Part shown: one piece after another, positions 47,770 through 56,422 of the stretch
How positions within the stretch are numbered: position 1 is the stretch's first letter
Layout: each line of letters begins with the position of its first letter
Origin: JAKLIX01 sp964605655
Lineage (GTDB): Bacteria; Bacteroidota; Bacteroidia; Bacteroidales; CAIXZF01
NCBI GenBank assembly: GCA_964605655.1
Contig: CAZSDK010000007.1
Coordinates: forward strand, 73,060 to 137,059
Direction: 5' to 3'
Length of the DNA: 64,000 bases
Notes under the pieces: generated by a model
What the model saw: only the letters and a program-made list of their open reading frames with translations
What the model was told of the DNA's origin: nothing
Database searches by the model: none
Translations under genes and position numbers: made by a program

Positions 47770-47799
47770 TTGACTTTCGCTATATTCTTATTATCTTTG
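47770..47799 (+). promoter_or_regulatory. tracrRNA promoter
   Basis: TTG (47770-47772), a 19-nt spacer and TATCTTTG (47792-47799) match the Bacteroidota promoter exactly. The predicted start, about 47803, is the first base of the anti-repeat. The stretch TGATTGACTTTC at its left differs by one base from repeat positions 5-16, and TATCTTT is shared with the repeat, so the promoter may derive from a CRISPR repeat in sense orientation. Confidence 0.75.
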
Positions 47800-47802
47800 C
47801 TC

Positions 47803-47890
47803 TACAATCTGAAGCGAATCACAATAAGGAACGTTTTTCCGTTGTGAAAACATTTAAAGTGGCCCGGTTTACCCGGGTCGCTTTTTTTTT
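47803..47890 (+). ncRNA. tracrRNA
   Basis: This is the trans-activating RNA that pairs with crRNA repeats for Cas9 loading and RNase III processing, about 88 nt. The anti-repeat TACAATCTGAAGCGAATCAC followed by AAT (47803-47825) is complementary to the first 24 bases of the repeat, with one missing base, one mismatch and a terminal G-U. It is followed by AAGG, as in other type II-C tracrRNAs, a short hairpin (AACG/CGTT, about 47830-47843) and a terminator. It lies 51 bp from the cas9 start and is transcribed divergently. Confidence 0.88.
47859..47890 (+). terminator. tracrRNA terminator
   Basis: A GC-rich stem, GTGGCCCGG with CCGGGTCGC and a short TTTAC-type loop (47859-47881, including G-U pairs), is followed by nine T (47882-47890). 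It forms the 3' hairpin of the tracrRNA. Confidence 0.88.
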
Positions 47891-48097
47891 ATAAAATTAA
47901 ATCTAATTAACTATATCTACAAGTTTAATAAAACAAGAATGACCATGGCGATACTATCTGATAAGGAATGACAATAACATGAAATCCTGTGGATGGATTT
48001 GCCAATTACCTGATGCAAGCTAACAGAAAACCAACCCTGGTCCCCCACTTGGGGGGGGAACTCAAATATCGTCATCCGATTACAATGCCAGGTTCTA

Positions 48098-48243
48098 CTC
48101 TGCGCCTCTGTGTCTCTGCGGTAAACATCACATCTTCAATACCTTAAGTGCCTAAAGTGGTAAATAAACACTTTAGAAGCTATTGGTTTTCAATATCTTC
48201 TGAACAAAATCGCAAGAAGGCGAGGATGCGAGGTTGCGAGAAT
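48098..48243. repeat. Dispersed intergenic repeat, copy 2
   Basis: CTCTGCGCCTCTGTGTCTCT followed by GCGGTAAA (48098-48124), then about 85 bp later CGCAAGAAGGCGAGGATGCG and AGGTTGCGAG (48211-48240). The same two motifs in the same order lie at 17485-17588. Confidence 0.6.
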
Positions 48244-48463
48244 TCATGGGACCCAACCCACCCCCCTGCCCCCCTCCCGGGAAACGGATGGTTTCAATGA
48301 TGCTTCCTGACGGGGAGGGGGAATCTTTATTCACGTACTTCCGGCTACAGGGATGTGACCTCTACGAGGTAAAAGTTGATAATTGACGATTGATAATGTA
48401 TATTGTTAATTATGAACGATATACTACTGACAACCACCAACTGTCAATTGCATCACCATTTCA

Positions 48464-48486
48464 GCGTCTCTATTTCTGCGGTGAAA
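48464..48486. repeat. Dispersed intergenic repeat, partial copy 3
   Basis: GCGTCTCTATTTCTGCGGTG (48464-48483) repeats the first motif only, 210 bp upstream of the suf promoter. Confidence 0.5.
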
Positions 48487-48676
48487 AGAAGAAAGATTTC
48501 CGAAATCAGAATGTACATTACGAAACTAGAGATCAGGGTTCAAAAGTGGCAGACTGCCCACTGCTCTATCCCGCATCCCGCTTCCATTCAGCTAATCAAA
48601 CTTTTCGGTACCTGAATTGTTAAATAACAGGTGAAAGAAGAAGCTGTAACAGGGCTTCACCTCTGCAAAGTTTCAG

Positions 48677-48684
48677 TACTTTTG
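48677..48684 (+). promoter_or_regulatory. -7 box TACTTTTG of the suf operon
   Basis: TACTTTTG fits TAnnTTTG, 32 nt before the sufB TTG start. The leader carries GGGAGGA (48703-48709), an unusually good Shine-Dalgarno sequence for this phylum, which supports the TTG start. Confidence 0.5.
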
Positions 48685-48716
48685 CGTTACCAACTCAAAA
48701 TCAGGGAGGACAGGCA

Positions 48717-50165
48717 TTGGAAAAGGAACAGGACCACATATTGTCGGAAGTAACCTCGGGAGAATATAAATACGGTTTCGTCACGGAGATCGACATGGAA
48801 ACCGCCCCGAAGGGGCTGAACGAGGACATCATACGGTATATCTCCGCTAAAAAGGAGGAGCCTGAGTGGCTGCTGGAGTTCAGGCTGAAATCCTACCGCA
48901 AATGGCTCGAGATGACGGAACCCGGATGGGCCCATCTGCATCATCCTCCCATCAACTACCAGGATATCATCTATTATGCAGCCCCCATACCCAAAAAGGA
49001 GCTTCAGAGTCTCGATGAGGTAGACCCGGAGCTGCTCAAGACCTTCGAGAAGCTGGGGATCTCGCTGGAGGAACAGAAAAGGCTCAGCGGGGTGGCCGTC
49101 GACGCCGTCATCGACAGTGTCTCGGTGAAAACGACCTTCTCGGAAACGCTTTCCAAACTGGGCATCATCTTCTGCTCTTTCAGCGAAGCCGTGAAGAAAC
49201 ACCCGGACCTGGTGAAACAGTATATGGGCATGGCGGTACCTTATGGCGACAACTTCTTTGCCACCCTTAACTCGGCTGTCTTCACCGACGGCTCCTTCTG
49301 CTATATCCCTAAAGGGGTCCGATGCCCCATAGAACTGTCAACCTATTTCAGGATCAACGCCGCAGGCACCGGACAATTTGAAAGGACACTTATCGTCGCC
49401 GACGAAGGCGCCTATGTGAGCTATATGGAAGGATGTACTGCCCCTATGCGTGATGAAAACCAGCTCCATGCAGCGGTGGTGGAAATTATCGCCATGAAAG
49501 ACGCCGAAGTCAAGTACTCAACGGTACAGAACTGGTACCCCGGAAACAAGAAAGGCGAAGGGGGCATCTATAACTTCGTCACCAAAAGAGGCATTTGTAG
49601 AGGAAACCACTCCAAGATCTCCTGGACCCAGGTAGAGACGGGCTCGGCCATCACCTGGAAATACCCTTCCGTCATCCTTCTGGGCGACCATTCCGTCGGG
49701 GAGTTCTATTCCGTGGCAGTGACCAACAACTACCAGCAGGCCGACACAGGGACCAAAATGATCCACCTGGGGAAGAATACCAAAAGCACCATCATCTCCA
49801 AAGGGATCTCCTCAGGTTTCAGCAACAACTCTTACCGCGGATTGGTGAGGATGGGTAGAAAAGCCGAGAACTCCCGGAACTTTTCACAATGTGATTCCCT
49901 GCTTCTCGGCGACCGCTGCGGAGCCCATACCTTCCCGTATATCAAGGCGGAAAATAAAAGCAGCATCATCGAACATGAGGCAACAACATCTAAAATATCA
50001 GACGACCAGCTGTTTTATTGCAAGCAAAGAGGCATCAACGCTGAAAGTGCCATCGGGCTCATCGTGAACGGTTATGCCAAGGAAGTGCTGAACAAACTCC
50101 CGATGGAGTTTGCCGTGGAAGCACAAAAACTGCTCTCCGTCAGCCTGGAAGGCAGCGTGGGCTGA
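48717..50165 (+). CDS. sufB: Fe-S cluster assembly scaffold SufB
   Basis: SufB is the scaffold subunit of the SufBC2D complex, where Fe-S clusters are built. The 482 residues carry the family's long beta-helix core, including NSAVFTDGSFCYIPKGVRCP, YVSYMEGCTAPMRDENQLHA, GGIYNFVTKRGICRGNHSK and CDSLLLGDRCGAHTFPYI. The latter includes the Cys used for cluster assembly. The start is a TTG at 48717, placed 7 bp after GGGAGGA; the next in-frame ATG would remove about 25 residues of typical N-terminus. First gene of sufBCDSE. Confidence 0.96.
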   Translation: MEKEQDHILSEVTSGEYKYGFVTEIDMETAPKGLNEDIIRYISAKKEEPEWLLEFRLKSYRKWLEMTEPGWAHLHHPPINYQDIIYYAAPIPKKELQSLDEVDPELLKTFEKLGISLEEQKRLSGVAVDAVIDSVSVKTTFSETLSKLGIIFCSFSEAVKKHPDLVKQYMGMAVPYGDNFFATLNSAVFTDGSFCYIPKGVRCPIELSTYFRINAAGTGQFERTLIVADEGAYVSYMEGCTAPMRDENQLHAAVVEIIAMKDAEVKYSTVQNWYPGNKKGEGGIYNFVTKRGICRGNHSKISWTQVETGSAITWKYPSVILLGDHSVGEFYSVAVTNNYQQADTGTKMIHLGKNTKSTIISKGISSGFSNNSYRGLVRMGRKAENSRNFSQCDSLLLGDRCGAHTFPYIKAENKSSIIEHEATTSKISDDQLFYCKQRGINAESAIGLIVNGYAKEVLNKLPMEFAVEAQKLLSVSLEGSVG

Positions 50166-50240
50166 TGTCAACAAATCATTTCTTTTAAAATGAGCCTATT
50201 AAATCAATTTCAGATCTCATTATCACCATAAACTACTGCT

Positions 50241-50990
50241 ATGCTATCGATCAAAAACCTGCATGTCTCCATCCACAACAAAGAGATCATCAAAGGGATG
50301 AACCTGGAAGTCAAACCGGGTGAGGTGCATGCCATCATGGGTCCGAACGGAACGGGAAAGAGCACGCTGGCTTCCGTCATCGCGGGAAAGGATATTTTCG
50401 AAGTCACCGAAGGAGAGGTACTTTACCAGGGCAGGGACCTTCTGGGTCTCTCCACCGAAGAGCGTGCCTGCGAAGGCATCTTTCTGGGATTCCAGTACCC
50501 GGTGGAGATTCCCGGCGTGAGCATGACCAACTTCATGAAGACGGCGGTAAATGAACAAAGGAAATACAAAGGCCTGGACCCGCTCACTGCCAATGAGTTC
50601 CTGGCACTGATGGAGCAGAAAAAGAAGCTCGTCGACATACAGTCGAAGCTCACTAACCGCTCGGTGAACGAGGGCTTTTCGGGTGGTGAGAAGAAGAAAA
50701 ACGAGATCTTCCAGATGGCCATGCTGGAGCCAACCCTGGCCATCCTGGATGAGACGGATTCAGGACTCGACATCGATGCCCTGAAGGTGGTCGCTAACGG
50801 CGTGAATGCCTTAAAGAGGCCCGATAACGCCTTTATCGTCATCACCCACTACCAGCGACTGCTCGACTATATCGTGCCGGACTTCGTGCATGTGTTATTT
50901 GAAGGAAGGATCGTGAAGTCGGGAAGAAAAGAGCTGGCCCTGGAGCTGGAGGAGAAAGGTTATGAGTGGTTAAAGAACGGTGATTTATAA
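50241..50990 (+). CDS. sufC: Fe-S cluster assembly ATPase SufC
   Basis: SufC is the ABC-type ATPase that drives conformational change in SufBC2D. The 249 residues include Walker A GPNGTGKST (residues 34-42), the signature FSGGEKKKNEI, and Walker B LAILDETDSGLDIDAL. It is soluble. It follows sufB after 75 bp and precedes sufD by 8 bp. Confidence 0.97.
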   Translation: MLSIKNLHVSIHNKEIIKGMNLEVKPGEVHAIMGPNGTGKSTLASVIAGKDIFEVTEGEVLYQGRDLLGLSTEERACEGIFLGFQYPVEIPGVSMTNFMKTAVNEQRKYKGLDPLTANEFLALMEQKKKLVDIQSKLTNRSVNEGFSGGEKKKNEIFQMAMLEPTLAILDETDSGLDIDALKVVANGVNALKRPDNAFIVITHYQRLLDYIVPDFVHVLFEGRIVKSGRKELALELEEKGYEWLKNGDL

Positions 50991-50998
50991 ACAGCACC

Positions 50999-52414
50999 AT
51001 GAAAACGGAAAGTACACTGGCCGGCATCACTCTCCCCGAATGGCTCATGAATGCTTATGGGCAGGAGCTGATGCCGTCACTGGAGGGAGAATCCCCCTTC
51101 TTTCATCAGATCAGGCAGGAAGCAGCTCAATGTTTCAGGCAGACCGGCTTCCCCCACCAAAAACTGGAGGCATGGCGCCATACCAGCTTTGACAAGACCC
51201 TCACGACGACCTACCAGTATCATTTTCATCCTCCTGCTGAGAAAGAAGATGTGAGCCAGATCTTCAGGTGCGACATCCACCATCTCGACACCCTCCTCCT
51301 GACTCTCCTGAACGGATGGTTCACCGGTCAGGGAGATGACCTGATCCGGCTTCCCGACGGCACCATCTATGGCAGCCTGATGAAAGCCATGAAGGAGGTC
51401 CCGGAGCTCGTGGAACCCTATTATACAAAGCTTGCGCCATACAAGGATCATGGTCTCAATGCACTGAATACGGCCTTTGCCATGGATGGCATCTTTATCT
51501 ACATCCCCGATGGGATCCGCTTTGAACAGACCATCCAGATCGTCAACATCATCAACATCACCGACAATGAGATCATCCAGCCCAGGAACCTGATCATCCT
51601 GGGAAAGAACTCCCAGTTGCAGCTGGTCCACTGTGATCACTCGGTGCATCACAAAGCCAGCTTTGTCAACTCAGTATCAGAGGTTTATATCGGCGAGGAC
51701 GCCTTCATGGACCACTACAAGCTTCAAAATAAGGATAACGAGTCCACCCAGGTGACCTCCACCTACTTCCACCAGGCAGCGCACAGCAGGCTGTCATCTA
51801 ATGTCATCACCCTCAACGGGGGCATCGTCAGGAACAACCTTCACGTTGCCCTGGCAGGCAGCGGCAGCGAGGTGCAGCTCAACGGCCTCTACCTGGCCGA
51901 CAAGGTCCAGCATATCGATAATTTCATTTCTGTCGACCATCAACACCCCGATTGCACCAGCAACCAGCTGTATAAAGGCATTCTCGACGACCAGGCCACC
52001 GCGGTTTTCAACGGGCATATCATGGTTCGTAAGGATTCCCAGAGGACCCAGGCCTATCAAAATAACAAGAACATACTTCTTACCGACAAAGCTACTGTGT
52101 ACACACAGCCTCAGCTGGAGATCTATGCCGATGATGTGAAGTGCAGCCATGGTGCCACCATCGGTCAGCTCGACCCTGAATCCATGTTTTACATGCGATC
52201 CAGAGGGATACGGGAAGACACTTCCCGGATGTTGCTGATGTACGCTTTTGCCGCAGATGTCATCAACAAGATCAGGATACATCCCGTCAGGCATCAGATT
52301 GATGAGATGGTATACCGACGGCTTCGCGGAGAACTCTCCATCTGTGACCAGTGCATACTCGATTGTAATGCCACCCGTGCCCCGGTTTTTGAGATAGATA
52401 TGAACAAGATATAA
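50999..52414 (+). CDS. sufD: Fe-S cluster assembly protein SufD
   Basis: SufD pairs with SufB in the scaffold complex and helps iron entry. The 471 residues have a variable N-terminal helical part (QTGFPHQKLEAWRHTSFDKT) and the SufB/SufD beta-helix core (HYKLQNKDNESTQVTSTYFH; LNGLYLADKVQHIDNFISVDH). It ends with the conserved DVKCSHGATIGQLDPESMFYMRSRG, shown here in part. It lies between sufC and sufS with very short spacers. Confidence 0.94.
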   Translation: MKTESTLAGITLPEWLMNAYGQELMPSLEGESPFFHQIRQEAAQCFRQTGFPHQKLEAWRHTSFDKTLTTTYQYHFHPPAEKEDVSQIFRCDIHHLDTLLLTLLNGWFTGQGDDLIRLPDGTIYGSLMKAMKEVPELVEPYYTKLAPYKDHGLNALNTAFAMDGIFIYIPDGIRFEQTIQIVNIINITDNEIIQPRNLIILGKNSQLQLVHCDHSVHHKASFVNSVSEVYIGEDAFMDHYKLQNKDNESTQVTSTYFHQAAHSRLSSNVITLNGGIVRNNLHVALAGSGSEVQLNGLYLADKVQHIDNFISVDHQHPDCTSNQLYKGILDDQATAVFNGHIMVRKDSQRTQAYQNNKNILLTDKATVYTQPQLEIYADDVKCSHGATIGQLDPESMFYMRSRGIREDTSRMLLMYAFAADVINKIRIHPVRHQIDEMVYRRLRGELSICDQCILDCNATRAPVFEIDMNKI

Positions 52415-52421
52415 AAGGGAA

Positions 52422-53642
52422 ATGTCCATACCTGTCGATACTATAAGAAAAGACTTCCCCATCCTTCACCAGAAGGTATATGGCAAACCGCTGGTCTATC
52501 TCGACAATGCGGCGACCACTCAAAAGCCGCTGGCCGTCATCGAAGCCATCGAACGTTATTATAAGACCACCAACAGCAACATCCACAGGGGCGTGCATTA
52601 TCTCAGCCAGCAGGCAACCACGGAACATGAGCACGCCAGAACGCACATCCGTGATTTTCTGAATGCTGCCCATAGCCACGAGATCATCTTCACCCGGGGG
52701 ACCACCGAATCTATCAACCTGGTAGCCTCCTCATACGGACGTAAGTTCATAGAGAAAGGAGATATCATCCTGGTATCCAACCTGGAACATCATTCTAACA
52801 TCGTGCCCTGGCAGTTCGTCTGCGAGGAAAAGGAAGCGAGGCTGGAGGTCATCCCTATCACCGATCAGGGAGAAATAGATATGGACGCTTACCACCGTTT
52901 ACTTTCAGAGAAGGTAAAGATGGTGGCGATCACTCATGTCTCCAACGCCCTGGGGACCGTGGTGGATATCAAGACCATGATAAAGAGTGCTCACCTTCAT
53001 GGCATACCTGTGTTGGTTGATGGTGCGCAGGCAGTGGCTCATGCCAGGGTGGATGTCCGTGACCTGGATGCTGATTTTTATTGTTTCTCGGGACATAAGA
53101 TTTACGGACCTATGGGCATTGGTGTTCTTTACGGCAAAGAATCCTGGCTGGACGCCATGCCGCCTTACCAGGGTGGAGGGGAGATGATCAGCGAGGTCCG
53201 TTTTGAGAAAACGACCTACAACGAACTGCCCTTTAAGTTTGAAGCGGGAACGCCCAGTGTTTCTGATACCTTGGGACTGGATGCCGCGCTCACCTGGCTG
53301 GAAACTTTCGGGCTGGACCAGATTGAGACCTATGAACAGAAATTGATGCACTATGCCCTGGAACAACTTGTGAAAATACCCGAAATAAAGATCATTGGCC
53401 AGCCCCTTCACAGGGCCGGCGTCATCTCCTTTCTTCCTGATGGCATCCATCCTTACGATATGGGTACCATCCTCGACAAACTGGGTTTTGCCCTTAGGAC
53501 AGGGAACCACTGTGCACAGCCCCTGATGCAACGACTGGGAATACAAGGCACCATCCGCGTCTCTTTTGCCTTGTACAACACCAAAGAGGAAATCGACCTT
53601 CTGGCAGACGCCTCCCGCAAGGTCATACAGATGTTTCTGTAA
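52422..53642 (+). CDS. sufS: Cysteine desulfurase SufS
   Basis: This PLP enzyme removes sulfur from cysteine for Fe-S clusters. The 406 residues carry the PLP lysine Lys226 in FSGHKIYGPMG and the catalytic Cys364 in RTGNHCAQPLM, the group II desulfurase arrangement that depends on SufE. Other family blocks are YLDNAATTQKP and TRGTTESINLVA. It is 7 bp downstream of sufD. Confidence 0.96.
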   Translation: MSIPVDTIRKDFPILHQKVYGKPLVYLDNAATTQKPLAVIEAIERYYKTTNSNIHRGVHYLSQQATTEHEHARTHIRDFLNAAHSHEIIFTRGTTESINLVASSYGRKFIEKGDIILVSNLEHHSNIVPWQFVCEEKEARLEVIPITDQGEIDMDAYHRLLSEKVKMVAITHVSNALGTVVDIKTMIKSAHLHGIPVLVDGAQAVAHARVDVRDLDADFYCFSGHKIYGPMGIGVLYGKESWLDAMPPYQGGGEMISEVRFEKTTYNELPFKFEAGTPSVSDTLGLDAALTWLETFGLDQIETYEQKLMHYALEQLVKIPEIKIIGQPLHRAGVISFLPDGIHPYDMGTILDKLGFALRTGNHCAQPLMQRLGIQGTIRVSFALYNTKEEIDLLADASRKVIQMFL

Positions 53643-53670
53643 TTTTTCTTTCATATTCCGAAAGGCTTAT

Positions 53671-53678
53671 TACTTTTG
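53671..53678 (+). promoter_or_regulatory. -7 box TACTTTTG of sufE
   Basis: TACTTTTG fits TAnnTTTG and is identical to the box before sufB. It lies 21 nt before the sufE ATG and suggests an internal promoter for sufE and the genes after it. Confidence 0.45.
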
Positions 53679-53699
53679 CAATTTAGAAGCGTGGCAGAG

Positions 53700-54128
53700 A
53701 TGAAGATCAGGGAAATTGAAGAACAGATCATTGGGGAATTTTCACAGTTTGAAGACTGGATGGACAGGTACAATTACCTGATTGAGATGGGAAAAGATCT
53801 GCCAAAGATTGATGACGTTTACCGGACCGATCAGTACCTGATCTCCGGCTGTCAGTCGAGGGTCTGGCTTCAGGCTGATTTCAAAGATGGATTGGTACAT
53901 TTTACTGCCGACAGCGACGCGGTGATCACCAAAGGCATTGTCACCTTATTGATCAGGGTGCTTTCCGGACAAAGACCAGAGGATATTCTTGAATCCGACC
54001 TTGGTTTTGTTGAGACCATCGGCCTGCGTGAACATCTTTCCCCCACCCGTTCCAATGGTTTGAATTCCATGATCAAGCAAATGAAACTCTTTGCGCTGGC
54101 TTTCCAGGCCAAATCGAAAGGACAATAG
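53700..54128 (+). CDS. sufE: Sulfur acceptor SufE
   Basis: SufE takes persulfide sulfur from SufS and hands it to SufB. The 142 residues have the acceptor Cys51 in YLISGCQSRVW and the usual helices (FSQFEDWMDRYNYLIEMGKD; SPTRSNGLNSMIKQMK). ATG at 53700 is chosen; GTG at 53691 is an alternative. It follows sufS after 57 bp with its own -7 box. Confidence 0.94.
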   Translation: MKIREIEEQIIGEFSQFEDWMDRYNYLIEMGKDLPKIDDVYRTDQYLISGCQSRVWLQADFKDGLVHFTADSDAVITKGIVTLLIRVLSGQRPEDILESDLGFVETIGLREHLSPTRSNGLNSMIKQMKLFALAFQAKSKGQ

Positions 54129-54134
54129 ACATTT

Positions 54135-54458
54135 ATGGGCGAGATCGATCAGAGACAACTGTTGGAGGTGCAGATCAGGGAAACGCTGAGCAGCATTTAT
54201 GACCCGGAAATCCCTGTGAATATTTATGAACTGGGACTCGTTTACGAGATCCGGATCTCTGACGACAACTATATCACCATAGTAATGACCCTGACCTCCC
54301 CCAATTGCCCAGTTGCCGAAAGCCTTCCCATTGAGGTAAGGGAGCGGCTGCTGGTCCTGGATCATGTCAAGGGTGTAGATATCGAACTGGTTTTCGATCC
54401 TCCCTGGGAAATGAGCATGATGTCGGAAGCCGCCAAACTGGAGCTGGGATTTCTCTGA
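54135..54458 (+). CDS. SufT-like MIP18/DUF59 Fe-S assembly protein
   Basis: This is a small protein of 107 residues with the MIP18/DUF59 signature: the IYDPEIPVNIYELGLVYEI block, then VMTLTSPNCPVAESLP with the conserved Cys. Family members help mature Fe-S proteins and are often the last suf gene in Bacteroidota. It lies 6 bp after sufE and 20 bp before dxs. Confidence 0.92.
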   Translation: MGEIDQRQLLEVQIRETLSSIYDPEIPVNIYELGLVYEIRISDDNYITIVMTLTSPNCPVAESLPIEVRERLLVLDHVKGVDIELVFDPPWEMSMMSEAAKLELGFL

Positions 54459-54478
54459 TCCCGGAAAACCTGTCTGCC

Positions 54479-56383
54479 ATGTCACCCACAACCGGCAACC
54501 TTTTATCTGGTATCCAATTCCCCTCTGATCTGAGGAAGCTGAAAGAAGAGGAGTTGACACAACTGTGCACTGAGCTCCGTCAGTTTATTATCGATATTAT
54601 TTCAGCCAACCCGGGTCATCTGGGGGCCAGCCTGGGTGTGGTGGAGCTTACCGTAGCCCTTCATTATGTTTTCAATACCCCTCACGACCGCATCATCTGG
54701 GACGTAGGCCACCAGGCTTATGCCCACAAGATACTCACCGGCAGGAGGGAGATGTTCCATACCAACCGCACCTATAAAGGGATCAGCGGTTTCCCCAGAA
54801 TCTCCGAAAGTGAATATGATTCCTTCGGCGTAGGTCATTCTTCCACCTCTATTTCTGCCGCGCTTGGAATGGCCGTCGCAGCCCGTCTTTCAGGTGAGGC
54901 TGACCGTAACCATATCGCGGTGATAGGTGATGGGGCGATGACGGGTGGCATGGCCATGGAAGCACTGAACAATGCTGGTGTGTCCAATGCCAATATTCTT
55001 GTCATCCTTAACGACAACGGCATTGCCATCGATAAAAATGAGGGTGCCATCAACAAGTACCTTACTGACATCACCACATCCAGGGCCTATAACCGTCTGA
55101 GAGACAAGATATGGAAACTCATGGGAGGTCAAACGCGATACGGTGCCAACTCCAGGGCTGTGGTCAAACAGATCGGGAACGCACTCAAAACCTCCATCCT
55201 CAAGAGAAGTAACCTTTTCGAGGCATTCAACTTCAGGTATTTCGGCCCTGTCGACGGGCATGACGTGGTGAGACTGACCCGCCTGCTTCACGACCTGAAA
55301 GCAATACCGGGTCCCAAGCTGCTACATGTGATCACCACCAAAGGGAAAGGGTTCATGAAAGCGGAACAGGACCAGACAACCTATCATTCTCCCGGGATTT
55401 TTAATAAGGAAACCGGTCAGCTGGTCAAGGAAGCCAAAACCGGTCAACCACCCAAGTACCAGGTGGTTTTTGGAAAGACCATCATTGAGTTGGCCCGTGC
55501 CAACCCTAAAATACTCGGTATCACTCCCGCCATGCCCACAGGTTGTTCCCTCAACCTGATGATGCAGGTCATGCCGGAACGGGTCTTCGATGTTGGCATT
55601 GCCGAACAACATGCCGTGACCTTCTCGGCAGGCCTTGCCATCGCAGGGATGATCCCTTTCTGTAATATTTATTCGACATTTATGCAACGTGGTTATGACC
55701 AGTTGATCCATGACGTTGCCCTGCAGAAGCTGCCTGTGATCTTTTGTCTCGACAGGGGTGGTCTTGTTGGGGAAGACGGCGCAACCCATCATGGGGTCTA
55801 TGACCTGGCCTACCTCAGGCCAATCCCGGACCTGGTCATCGCCTCTCCTCTGAATGAGAAGGAACTCAGAAACCTGATGTACACGGCCCAGATTGATCCC
55901 AAAGGCCCTTTCGTCATCAGATACCCGAAAGGCCAGGGCGTGATGGCAAACTGGGAAACGCCTTTTGAAAAACTCACCATCGGGAAGGCACAAATACTTC
56001 GCGAAGGCAAGGACCTGGCCTTTATCAGCCTGGGACCCGTGGGAAATGAAGTGGCCCTTGCCTGCAATGAACTGGAGTCAAGGAATATCTCCTGCCTTCA
56101 CCTTGATGCCCGCTTCCTGAAACCCCTGGATGAGGATGTCCTTCACCAGATCTGCAGCAAACATCACAAGATCATCACCGTGGAGGATGGCTGTGTCAAA
56201 GGAGGACTCGGCAGTGCCATCCTGGAGTTCATCAATCAGCATCAACATAAAGTTGAAGTCACTGTACTTGGAATCCCAGACCGATTCATTGAACAGGGGA
56301 CAGTCACTGAACTACAGAAGGAATGCGGCTTTGATAAAGATTCCATGGTCAAGGAAGCCTTGTCGATGGTCGCAGACCGGTAA
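54479..56383 (+). CDS. dxs: 1-deoxy-D-xylulose-5-phosphate synthase
   Basis: DXS joins pyruvate and glyceraldehyde-3-phosphate in the first step of the MEP isoprenoid pathway, using thiamine diphosphate. The 634 residues have the N-terminal GHLGASLGVVELTVALHYVF, the TPP-binding GDGAMTGGMAMEALNN, the central VDGHDVVRL and the pyrimidine-domain DVGIAEQHAVTFSAGLA, with CLDRGGLVGEDGATHHG following. Length is normal. Position after suf genes fits the Fe-S dependence of later MEP enzymes. Confidence 0.96.
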   Translation: MSPTTGNLLSGIQFPSDLRKLKEEELTQLCTELRQFIIDIISANPGHLGASLGVVELTVALHYVFNTPHDRIIWDVGHQAYAHKILTGRREMFHTNRTYKGISGFPRISESEYDSFGVGHSSTSISAALGMAVAARLSGEADRNHIAVIGDGAMTGGMAMEALNNAGVSNANILVILNDNGIAIDKNEGAINKYLTDITTSRAYNRLRDKIWKLMGGQTRYGANSRAVVKQIGNALKTSILKRSNLFEAFNFRYFGPVDGHDVVRLTRLLHDLKAIPGPKLLHVITTKGKGFMKAEQDQTTYHSPGIFNKETGQLVKEAKTGQPPKYQVVFGKTIIELARANPKILGITPAMPTGCSLNLMMQVMPERVFDVGIAEQHAVTFSAGLAIAGMIPFCNIYSTFMQRGYDQLIHDVALQKLPVIFCLDRGGLVGEDGATHHGVYDLAYLRPIPDLVIASPLNEKELRNLMYTAQIDPKGPFVIRYPKGQGVMANWETPFEKLTIGKAQILREGKDLAFISLGPVGNEVALACNELESRNISCLHLDARFLKPLDEDVLHQICSKHHKIITVEDGCVKGGLGSAILEFINQHQHKVEVTVLGIPDRFIEQGTVTELQKECGFDKDSMVKEALSMVADR

Positions 56384-56422
56384 TTTTCCTATTTTCGCTT
56401 TCTGTAATTCCAAACCTTCCTG

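Larger units (their letters stand above)
47891..48676. other. Gene-free interval with low-complexity intergenic repeats
   Basis: I see no gene in this 786-base stretch. It contains C/G-rich inverted runs (CCCCCACTTGGGGGGG near 48042; CCCCCCTCCC with GGGGAGGGGG near 48260-48325), a simple TTGATAATTGACGATTGATA-type stretch near 48376, and the dispersed repeat motifs listed separately. Such debris often separates defence islands from housekeeping operons. Confidence 0.6.

Noticed and set aside
48390..48623. Two short overlapping open frames in the interval before sufB
   Set aside because: They lie in low-complexity repeat DNA, overlap each other in different frames and resemble no protein.
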